A stretch of 35,761 nt of DNA, from the NCBI GenBank assembly GCA_946612405.1, contig CAMOEQ010000004.1:1-35761 (forward strand), read 5' to 3'. The notes under the pieces are model-generated. The model was not told where the DNA came from, did no database searches, and worked only from the letters and a program-made list of their open reading frames with translations. Source of the stretch: an uncultured Erysipelotrichaceae bacterium. GTDB lineage: Bacteria > Bacillota_I > Bacilli_A > RFN20 > CAG-826. This document shows, in pieces, positions 24,861-31,584 of this stretch (its first letter is position 1; the number at the start of each line of letters is the position of its first letter). The position numbers and the translations under genes are program-made.

Positions 24861-26560
24861 TTTCTTAACTCCTTAATATCTATATCTATTTCACTTGGTT
24901 TAGGTAATTGTGAAATTTGTCTTAAATTGTGATAGGCAGTAATAAGTCTAACTGTTTCAGCTCTTGTAACAGAATAAACAAAAACATCCTTATTCAGCAT
25001 TTTATTAAATAAATCAGCGATTTCTTTTTCGTTAGATTTAATGTTCGCTTTCTTAACTTGTCTATCAAATGTGAATTGTAAAACAATCACATCTTTTGTA
25101 ACCAAGAATGGCGTTGAATCCTTGATGAAAGCGGCCAGTTCGCCAATTGATGGATTAGATAATAAAATATCTAAAGTAGGCCATTTGCTGATGAGATCTT
25201 TACGTAATTCTTTATTTCCTAGCACCATGAGTTTGACCATCATATCCTCGTCGAATTCATAACGCTCTCCATCTTCAGCAAGAGTGACGACGTCTTCATC
25301 AACTAACCAAGCTGGTGCTTCTTCAATCTTTCTTGGTTGATCTATTACTTTTTCAGGTTCAGATTTAAGTTGTTCAACAACTGGTTTAACTTCTGGAACG
25401 GGTTTTATTTCTTCAGCAACAACTGGTTTAGGCTCTTCTTTTTTTGCCTCAACTTTTTTAACAACGACTTCTTGTTCAACCGGTTCATCTAATGTCGCTA
25501 ATTTTAAGATAGTAACCTCGAACATAGTTTTAATATTATTTGCGGTTTTATAATCAACTTGAACACGTAACAAGGCGCCTATCATTTCGTTTAATTTTTT
25601 AGTGGAAATTAATGCTGCTAATTCTTCAGCGTGCTCTTCGCTTATGACGGTTAATTCTTTTTCATCTCTAGTCTTTTTTAAGATCAAAACATCTTTCAAA
25701 ATCTCCAGCAAATCTTCGGTAAGTCGTTTTAAATCAACTCCGCCTTCAGAGAAAGCTTTAATCTTATTTAGAGCATTAGAAATATCACCAGAATTAACGT
25801 CTTTAATGAAGTTTACTTTTTCTTCTTCAGATGCTAATCCAAACAAAGAATAAACATCTTCGACTGATAATGTATTTCCTGAATAAGCTAATATTTGATC
25901 GAGAATAGATAATGCATCGCGCATTCCACCATCGGCTAATGAAATAATCGCTCTAACGGCCTCCTGATCATATTTGATGCCTTCTTTTTCAAGAACAGTA
26001 GCCATTCTTTCTTCAATATCGCCATCACTTACTTTTGAAAAATCATATCTTTGACATCTCGATAAGATTGTTGGAAGGATATTGTGAGGCTCAGTTGTCG
26101 CTAGAATAAAGACAACGTGAGCTGGTGGTTCTTCAATAGTTTTTAAAAGTGCATTAAAAGCACTATCGGTCATCATGTGGACTTCGTCGATAATATATAC
26201 TTTGTATCTACCTTTAATTGGAAGATAGTTAACTTTATCAATAAGATCACGAACTTGTTCAACACCATTATTACTAGCAGCGTCTATTTCAATTACATCA
26301 GGATGGCTTCCTTCAATAACTTCTAAACAATTCGAGCATTTATTACATTGATGGCCAATACCTTCTTCGCAGTTTAAAGCTTTTGCAAATAGTTTAGCCA
26401 TTGTAGTTTTTCCGGTTCCACGAGGACCACAGAAAAGATAAGCGTGAGCAATCTTATTGTTTGCTAAAGCATTTTTTAAAGTTTTAATAATATGTTTTTG
26501 ACCTGCAACTTCTTCAAAAGTTTGAGGACGATATGTTCTATATAATGCTTTATATGCCAT
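24857..26560 (-). CDS. dnaX: DNA polymerase III subunit gamma/tau
   Basis: A 567-residue DnaX, the clamp-loader ATPase that also ties polymerase and helicase together. It has Walker A GPRGTGKT (45-52), zinc ligands C64, C72, C75 and C78, Walker B DEVH (125-128) and the sensor/arginine-finger SRCQRYDF. The clamp-loader core (domains I-III) ends near residue 362. A charged KE/P-rich linker (about 365-415) and a tau-like C-terminal domain follow. The linker contains an A-run that may frameshift to make a gamma form (separate entry). No Shine-Dalgarno is seen; a TATAAT lies 18 bases upstream of the ATG. It heads the operon dnaX-ybaB-recR-tmk-holB-ricT-rsmI and diverges from prfA. Confidence 0.97.
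   Translation of the reverse strand: MAYKALYRTYRPQTFEEVAGQKHIIKTLKNALANNKIAHAYLFCGPRGTGKTTMAKLFAKALNCEEGIGHQCNKCSNCLEVIEGSHPDVIEIDAASNNGVEQVRDLIDKVNYLPIKGRYKVYIIDEVHMMTDSAFNALLKTIEEPPAHVVFILATTEPHNILPTILSRCQRYDFSKVSDGDIEERMATVLEKEGIKYDQEAVRAIISLADGGMRDALSILDQILAYSGNTLSVEDVYSLFGLASEEEKVNFIKDVNSGDISNALNKIKAFSEGGVDLKRLTEDLLEILKDVLILKKTRDEKELTVISEEHAEELAALISTKKLNEMIGALLRVQVDYKTANNIKTMFEVTILKLATLDEPVEQEVVVKKVEAKKEEPKPVVAEEIKPVPEVKPVVEQLKSEPEKVIDQPRKIEEAPAWLVDEDVVTLAEDGERYEFDEDMMVKLMVLGNKELRKDLISKWPTLDILLSNPSIGELAAFIKDSTPFLVTKDVIVLQFTFDRQVKKANIKSNEKEIADLFNKMLNKDVFVYSVTRAETVRLITAYHNLRQISQLPKPSEIDIDIKELRK
25428..25447 (-). other. Candidate -1 frameshift/slippage site in dnaX
   Basis: At codons 372-374 the mRNA reads GCA AAA AAA G, a run of seven A (25445-25439). 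A -1 shift there gives Arg-Arg-Ala and then TAA at 25430-25428, producing a 377-residue protein that ends just after clamp-loader domain III. This is what a gamma subunit would be. No convincing downstream stem or properly spaced upstream Shine-Dalgarno was found. Confidence 0.35.
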
Positions 26561-26578
26561 ATTTAATTACCAAGGTAG

Positions 26579-26584
26579 ATTATA
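26579..26584 (-). promoter_or_regulatory. -10 element of the dnaX operon
   Basis: Minus-strand TATAAT, 18 bases before the dnaX ATG, with TTTAAT as a weak -35. It shares the 121-base intergenic region with the prfA promoter. Confidence 0.45.
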
Positions 26585-26664
26585 TATTTTTTGATGTCTA
26601 AATTAAAGGTTTAATTATAAATTAAGAAAACTTGATTAGTCTTTGAAGAGCATTATTAATGTGT

Positions 26665-26670
26665 TATAAT
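26665..26670 (+). promoter_or_regulatory. -10 element of the prfA operon
   Basis: TGT-TATAAT, a perfect extended -10, ends 11 bases before the ATG at 26682. The leader would be about five bases, with no Shine-Dalgarno. Confidence 0.55.
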
Positions 26671-26681
26671 CTCACTCGCTT

Positions 26682-27761
26682 ATGGAAACAAGTATGTTAA
26701 AAAGGCTCGAGGCAACGAAAATTCGCCTCGAAGAAATCGACAAAGAATTAATGGATGAAAGAATCACTAGTGACATTCGTCGTTTTCGTGAACTTTCTAA
26801 AGAAAGATCGAATTTAGAACCTATTGTTGATGAATATGAAAAATATCTAAAGATTTCCTCTGATATCAAAGATGCTGAAATCATGATGAATGATGCTGAT
26901 AGTGATATTGCTCAATTCGGTCATGATGAACATAAAAGATTGTTAGAAGAAGAAGTCGCTTTAGTCGAAAGAGTTAAAATCCTTCTTTTACCAAAAGATC
27001 CAAATGACGATAAAAACATAATTGTTGAAATTAGAGGTGCTGCTGGTGGAGACGAAGGAAACATCTTTGCGGGCGATTTATTTAGAATGTATACACGTTA
27101 TGCCGAACATCAAGGTTGGAAGATTCAAATGCTTGATGAAAGTATCTCTGAAGCCGGCGGCTATTCGTTCGTATCATTTATGATAAAAGGCGATAGTGTC
27201 TATTCAAAACTTAAATTTGAATCTGGAGCGCATCGTGTTCAAAGGGTACCGAAAACTGAAGCAAGTGGAAGAATTCATACTTCAACTGCAACGGTTTTAG
27301 TTATGCCTGAAGTTGAAGATATTGAAGTCGAAATTAATATGGCAGATGTCCAAGTTGATACATATCGTTCACAAGGCGCAGGTGGCCAAAACGTTAACAA
27401 AACCGAATCAGCTGTTCGTATGACTCATAAACCAACCGGAGTGGTCGTATCCTGCCAAACCGAAAAATCTCAAATCCAAAATCGAGAAATTTGTTTGCAA
27501 ATGTTGCGTGCAAAGATTTATGCAAAACTCCAAGAAGAACAAGAAGCTAAAATTGGCAATGAACGTCGTCTTAAAGTAGGCACAGGTGAAAGAAGCGAAA
27601 AGATTAGAACATATAACTATCCACAAAATAGGGTTACAGATCATAGAATTGGTTTTACAATTCAAAAACTTGATCGTGTTATGGAAGGCGAACTTGATGA
27701 AATATTGGATGCTTTGATTCACTATGATCAAGAGATGAAAATGCTTGGTGAACAAGATTAA
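26682..27761 (+). CDS. prfA: Peptide chain release factor 1
   Basis: A 359-residue RF1 that terminates translation at UAA and UAG. The catalytic GGQ (residues 234-236, GAGGQNVNK) and the PxT anticodon-like motif (PKT in RVPKTEASGRIHTS) are present; PxT rather than SPF separates it from RF2. The start could also be the ATG at 26694, but METSMLKRLEA lines up in length with the Escherichia RF1 N-terminus, so the first ATG is used. It heads prfA-prmC-tsaC-rpiB, the same order as in Bacillus. Confidence 0.97.
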   Translation: METSMLKRLEATKIRLEEIDKELMDERITSDIRRFRELSKERSNLEPIVDEYEKYLKISSDIKDAEIMMNDADSDIAQFGHDEHKRLLEEEVALVERVKILLLPKDPNDDKNIIVEIRGAAGGDEGNIFAGDLFRMYTRYAEHQGWKIQMLDESISEAGGYSFVSFMIKGDSVYSKLKFESGAHRVQRVPKTEASGRIHTSTATVLVMPEVEDIEVEINMADVQVDTYRSQGAGGQNVNKTESAVRMTHKPTGVVVSCQTEKSQIQNREICLQMLRAKIYAKLQEEQEAKIGNERRLKVGTGERSEKIRTYNYPQNRVTDHRIGFTIQKLDRVMEGELDEILDALIHYDQEMKMLGEQD

Positions 27762-27763
27762 AA

Positions 27764-28603
27764 ATGACTTTAATTGAAGTATATAACCAATCAATAAAAA
27801 ATCTTAAAAATCCAGACGTTGATGAGATTGCTGTTCGCATCTTACTTTGCGAAATAAATGGGCTCAAAACAATGTCTGATTTTTATTTACGTAAAGATGA
27901 AGAAATTCGGGATTTGCCGAGATATCAACACTATTTTGAACGATTTTTAAATGGAGAACCAGTTCAATATATTTTGGGAAAAACTGATTTTTTGGGAAGA
28001 GAATTTTGTGTTGATAATAGAGTTTTAATCCCACGTCAGGAAAGTGAAGAAGTAGTAGATTTTGCAATTAAGAAAATACATGAGATTTTCGGGTCTGCCA
28101 AATTAGATATTATAGATGTTTGTTGCGGCTCTGGAATTATGGGCATTTCTTTAGCAAAGACTGTCAATGTAGATAAAGTATATTTTTCAGATATTTCTAA
28201 AGATGCAATTGATGTTTGCAAAATTAATTGTTCGAATCATAAAGTAAATGCAGATTTTTATTGTGAAGACGTTTTAAATAAGAACTTTTTTAATAATATT
28301 AAAGTTGATGTTTTAATATCTAATCCACCATATATTCTTTCAAATGAAATAATCGATAAATCTGTCTTAGATTATGAGCCAAAAATAGCTTTGTTTAGTG
28401 ATTCTCAATTTAGCATCTATAAGAATATAATTTCTCATTTAAATCAAATCAAAAAAACTACTTTTCTTGCCGTATTTGAAATAGGCGTTAACACTAGAAA
28501 TGTCATCGAACCTTTTATTAAAGAAATATATCCAAGTGCAGAATATGGATTTGTAAAAGATTTAAATGGAAAAGAAAGAATTCTATATATTGTTTTAAAA
28601 TAG
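27764..28603 (+). CDS. prmC: Release factor glutamine N5-methyltransferase
   Basis: A 279-residue SAM-dependent methyltransferase that modifies the glutamine of the GGQ motif in RF1 and RF2, both encoded in this window. It has an N-terminal helical domain, VQYILGKTDFLGREFCVDNRVLIPRQESE, a SAM-binding DVCCGSGIMGIS and the catalytic NPPY (187-190). It begins two bases after prfA. The cysteines in the usual DLGTGSG loop (DVCCGSG) are a mild variation. Confidence 0.95.
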   Translation: MTLIEVYNQSIKNLKNPDVDEIAVRILLCEINGLKTMSDFYLRKDEEIRDLPRYQHYFERFLNGEPVQYILGKTDFLGREFCVDNRVLIPRQESEEVVDFAIKKIHEIFGSAKLDIIDVCCGSGIMGISLAKTVNVDKVYFSDISKDAIDVCKINCSNHKVNADFYCEDVLNKNFFNNIKVDVLISNPPYILSNEIIDKSVLDYEPKIALFSDSQFSIYKNIISHLNQIKKTTFLAVFEIGVNTRNVIEPFIKEIYPSAEYGFVKDLNGKERILYIVLK

Positions 28604-28615
28604 TAAAATTATCAT

Positions 28616-29218
28616 ATGAAAATTTTAAATCAAAACCAATTAAACGAAGCCGCCTCCATTTTAAAAGATGGTGGTTTAATTGCGTTTCCAACTGAAACAG
28701 TTTTTGGTCTTGGTGTTATCTTTGATAATAAAGATTCTTATAATCGCTTAATAAAAGTTAAAAGAAGACCACCAGAGAAGCCGTTTACTTTAATGCTTTC
28801 TGATCTTGATCAAATAAGTGATTTTGCCTTTATCGATGAAAGAGCCAAGAAACTAATTACTAAATTTATGCCAGGCCAATTCACAATCATTTTGAAAGCA
28901 AAAGACACTCTTCCAGATTACTGTGTATCTAAGGAAGGCAATGTTGGAATTAGGATTTCAGATTCAAATCTTATAAGAGAATTGATTCGAAAAGTCTCAA
29001 AGCCACTTCTTGTTCCATCGGCAAATAAATCTGGAGAAGCGCCCTTAACGGATTCTAATGATGTTGTTTCTATTTTTGCCAATGAAATAGATGCTGTTAT
29101 TTTAGGAAAATCAATAAGCAATATACCTTCAACAATTGTCATGGTTGGCGAAGATGTTAAAATAATTCGCGAAGGGCAAATAAAAAAAGAAAACATTCTT
29201 AAAGCATTAGGAGAATAA
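28616..29218 (+). CDS. tsaC: L-threonylcarbamoyladenylate synthase (Sua5/YrdC/YwlC family)
   Basis: A 200-residue YrdC-domain protein making threonylcarbamoyl-AMP from threonine, bicarbonate and ATP for t6A37 of tRNAs. GGLIAFPTETVFGLG, KVKRRPPEKPFTLML and VPSANKSGEAPLTD are family motifs. It lacks the C-terminal Sua5 domain, so it is the short TsaC type. It lies 12 bases after prmC. No Shine-Dalgarno precedes the ATG, and a -10-like TAAAAT (28604-28609) ends six bases upstream, so an extra internal leaderless transcript is possible. Confidence 0.95.
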   Translation: MKILNQNQLNEAASILKDGGLIAFPTETVFGLGVIFDNKDSYNRLIKVKRRPPEKPFTLMLSDLDQISDFAFIDERAKKLITKFMPGQFTIILKAKDTLPDYCVSKEGNVGIRISDSNLIRELIRKVSKPLLVPSANKSGEAPLTDSNDVVSIFANEIDAVILGKSISNIPSTIVMVGEDVKIIREGQIKKENILKALGE

Positions 29219-29221
29219 ATT

Positions 29222-29647
29222 ATGAAGATTTCATTAGGTAGCGATCACGCCGGATACGCCGTTAAAGAAGAAATTAAAAAATATTTAGCTAGTAAAGGTT
29301 ATGAAGTTTTGGACGTCGGAACTAATTCTACCGAGTCTTGCGATTATCCTATTTTTGCAAAAGCTGCCGCTAAACTAGTCAGTGAAGGTACAGCTAAATA
29401 TGGTGTTTTAGTTTGTTCTTCTGGAGAAGGTATTATGATGACCGCTAATAAAGTAAAAGGCGTTAGATGCGGTTTAGCTTATAACGACGATGTTGCTAGA
29501 TTGATTAGACAACATAATAATGCAAACATGATTGCATTTGGTGCTAATTTTATGAAACTTGAAGATATCATTAAAAGAATCGATATTTTCCTTTCAACAG
29601 ACTTTGAAGGCGGTCGTCACGAGCGCCGTGTCTCAGAAATTGAATAA
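29222..29647 (+). CDS. rpiB: Ribose-5-phosphate isomerase B
   Basis: A 141-residue RpiB/LacAB-family isomerase interconverting ribose 5-phosphate and ribulose 5-phosphate in the pentose phosphate pathway. GSDHAGY (6-12) and the catalytic C65 in VCSSGEGIMMTANK are conserved, as is the C-terminal GGRHERRV. The length and the single cysteine motif favour RpiB over the LacA/LacB subunits. GGAG in the end of tsaC lies eight bases before the ATG. It is the last gene of the prfA operon. Confidence 0.95.
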   Translation: MKISLGSDHAGYAVKEEIKKYLASKGYEVLDVGTNSTESCDYPIFAKAAAKLVSEGTAKYGVLVCSSGEGIMMTANKVKGVRCGLAYNDDVARLIRQHNNANMIAFGANFMKLEDIIKRIDIFLSTDFEGGRHERRVSEIE

Positions 29648-29666
29648 AAATTTTATTAAATGAATC

Positions 29667-29689
29667 AAGCCTCAATAGAGGCTTTTTTT
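29667..29689 (+). terminator. Terminator of the prfA-rpiB operon
   Basis: Perfect stem AAGCCTC / GAGGCTT (29667-29673 and 29678-29684), loop AATA, followed by TTTTT. Confidence 0.92.
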
Positions 29690-29697
29690 ATTAATCG

Positions 29698-29715
29698 AAA
29701 TATTCTCAAATATTT
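29698..29715. repeat. Inverted repeat upstream of comFA
   Basis: AAATATT-CTCA-AATATTT, perfect over seven bases each side, about 40 bases before the comFA start. It may be an operator for competence genes, but AT-richness makes chance likely. Confidence 0.3.
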
Positions 29716-29753
29716 TTAGTTTTTCTTAAGTATTAAGTATAAGGAGATAGGAA

Positions 29754-30902
29754 ATGTTCGTTTGTCCAAGGTGTGGAAATTCAAATCCAAAATATGTTGG
29801 TATAAAAAATGGAAAACCATATTGCAGATTTTGTATTTCTTTTAAGGGCGAAACGGTTAGAGACATTAAAACTAAATCTGGTTCAGTAATTGTAGATATT
29901 AAATACCCTTTATCAAACGAGCAAAAACACATTTCAGATAAAGTAAAACAAAATTATTTAAATGGTATCGACACATTAATCGACGCAGTTTGTGGTGCAG
30001 GGAAAACCGAACTTGTATATGAAGTTATTGCTACAGCGTTATCAAATAAGAAGACGGTCGCATTTGCAGTTCCTCGCCGAGATGTAGTAATCGAATTAAC
30101 ACCTAGAATAAAAGCAACTTTCCCATCAAATTCGGTTGTATCAGTCTATGGAGGCCATACATCAAGATTAAAAGCAGATATTGTAGTTTTAACAACCCAT
30201 CAACTTTATCGATACCCTCATGTTTTTGATTTGATAATTTTAGATGAAATTGATGCTTTCCCATTTAAAGATAACGATCTTCTTTTGGCGATGTTAAGAA
30301 ATGCATCAAGAGGAAGAATTGTAATGATGAGTGCAACGCCATCCGACGAGGTTTTGCGGGAATTTTCGCAAGATAAGCATGAGGTTTTGCATTTAAATAC
30401 ACGTTTCCACAGGCACCCATTGCCAGTCCCAAAAGTTTATGTTCGTTATGGCCCAGCAAAATACATTACTCTCCTTAAAAAAATGAAAGAATTCAAAAAA
30501 GAAAATAAACCCGTTTTTGTGTTTTGCCCGACCATTGATATGGCGGAATCTGTTTATGCGGTTATTAAAAAAGTTATACCTAACGGAAATGTTGTTCATT
30601 CAAAGAAAATTGATCGAGAAACAATAATTGATGATTTTAAAAATGGAAGATATTTCTATTTAGTTACAACAGCTGTTTTAGAAAGAGGAGTTACTATCAA
30701 AAATTTACAAGTGATTATTTTTAATGCGGATCACGACATATATGACGAACATGCTTTAATTCAAATTTCAGGAAGGGTAGGAAGAAAATATGATGCTCCA
30801 GAAGGTGAAGTCGTTTTTCTCGTCGATAAAATCACGAGCTCAATCCAAAGAACAATCTCCACAATCGAAGATAAAAACAAATCTTTGCAAACTATGCTTT
30901 GA
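29754..30902 (+). CDS. comFA: ComFA-like DNA translocase/helicase for transformation
   Basis: A 382-residue superfamily-2 ATPase. ComFA is the cytosolic motor thought to pull transforming DNA through the ComEC channel. It has an N-terminal zinc finger with C4, C7, C24 and C27, Walker A GAGKTE (in DAVCGAGKTELVYE), Walker B LDEIDAFPF, which is characteristic of ComFA, the SAT motif MMSATPS and motif VI QISGRVGRK. AAGGAGAT precedes the ATG. The downstream comFC gene starts 113 bases before this gene ends. No other competence gene is in the window. Confidence 0.93.
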   Translation: MFVCPRCGNSNPKYVGIKNGKPYCRFCISFKGETVRDIKTKSGSVIVDIKYPLSNEQKHISDKVKQNYLNGIDTLIDAVCGAGKTELVYEVIATALSNKKTVAFAVPRRDVVIELTPRIKATFPSNSVVSVYGGHTSRLKADIVVLTTHQLYRYPHVFDLIILDEIDAFPFKDNDLLLAMLRNASRGRIVMMSATPSDEVLREFSQDKHEVLHLNTRFHRHPLPVPKVYVRYGPAKYITLLKKMKEFKKENKPVFVFCPTIDMAESVYAVIKKVIPNGNVVHSKKIDRETIIDDFKNGRYFYLVTTAVLERGVTIKNLQVIIFNADHDIYDEHALIQISGRVGRKYDAPEGEVVFLVDKITSSIQRTISTIEDKNKSLQTML

Positions 30903-31491
30903 ACCAATAGAAGAAGCATCACTTCACAATCTTCTTTTTAAAGATGCGACGATATGCCATCGTTGTTATTTGAAATTTAAACCAAAACTTTTAAGTTTTC
31001 TAGTTGATGATATTCGTGGTTTTTATATCTATGATTATGATGAACAAATACAAAATGTTTTATATCAATTTAAAGGTTGTTTTGATTATGAATTATTTGG
31101 AGTATTTTTCGATTATTTGAGAGTTTATCTAAGAATAAAATATTTTGGATATGTTTTAGTTCCTGCTCCATCTTCAAAAGAAGCTGACAATGAAAGAGGA
31201 TTTAATCACGTTGTTGAAATGTTTAAACCTCTTAAACTCAAGATAATCCAATGTATCCATAAGAACACGGATGTTAAGCAATCTGATTTAAAAGCCGAGG
31301 ATAGAAAAAATATCAAAAATCACCTCACAATAGATAATGTTGATTTCTCTAAAAAGAAAGTGTTAATCGTGGATGATGTTTTTACAACTGGATCAACAGT
31401 TAGGGCAATGATTGATTTAGTTAAAACCAAAGGTGCGAAAAAGATAAAAGTGTTAGTTATGAGTAAGACCAAAGATAAAAATGTTGGTTAA
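30790..31491 (+). CDS. comFC: ComFC-like phosphoribosyltransferase-fold competence protein
   Basis: A 233-residue ComFC. It has a C4 zinc finger (C33, C36, C56, C59) and a C-terminal phosphoribosyltransferase domain with the PRPP motif VLIVDDVFTTGST. ComFC works with ComFA in DNA uptake. The first 113 bases overlap comFA in another frame. This is needed because the first two zinc cysteines (codons at 30886 and 30895) precede the comFA stop at 30900-30902, and no later start would keep them. AGGAAG lies just upstream of the ATG at 30790; a second ATG follows at 30793. The basic, serine-rich extension of about 30 residues before the finger is longer than usual. Confidence 0.9.
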   Translation: MMLQKVKSFFSSIKSRAQSKEQSPQSKIKTNLCKLCFEPIEEASLHNLLFKDATICHRCYLKFKPKLLSFLVDDIRGFYIYDYDEQIQNVLYQFKGCFDYELFGVFFDYLRVYLRIKYFGYVLVPAPSSKEADNERGFNHVVEMFKPLKLKIIQCIHKNTDVKQSDLKAEDRKNIKNHLTIDNVDFSKKKVLIVDDVFTTGSTVRAMIDLVKTKGAKKIKVLVMSKTKDKNVG

Positions 31492-31526
31492 ACATATGAC
31501 CCCATAATGTTAATAAATTAATTGAA

Positions 31527-31555
31527 TTGCTATACCATTTATTGAATGGTAAAAT
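31527..31555 (+). promoter_or_regulatory. secA promoter with inverted repeat in the spacer
   Basis: TTGCTA (31527-31532) and extended -10 TGG-TAAAAT (31550-31555) are 17 bases apart. The spacer contains the perfect inverted repeat TACCATT-TATTG-AATGGTA (31533-31551), so a repressor could bind between the two elements. Confidence 0.5.
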
Positions 31556-31584
31556 ACTAAATTGTCCTATTAAGGAGATATACT

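Noticed and set aside
26561..26681. Small signal recognition particle RNA upstream of dnaX, as in Bacillus
   Set aside because: The 121-base divergent gap is filled with promoters and shows no long hairpin or GGAA-type apical loop.
27408..27794. A 128-codon minus-strand reading frame opposite prfA
   Set aside because: It is antisense to the conserved GGQ half of RF1, has no ribosome-binding site and no recognisable family.
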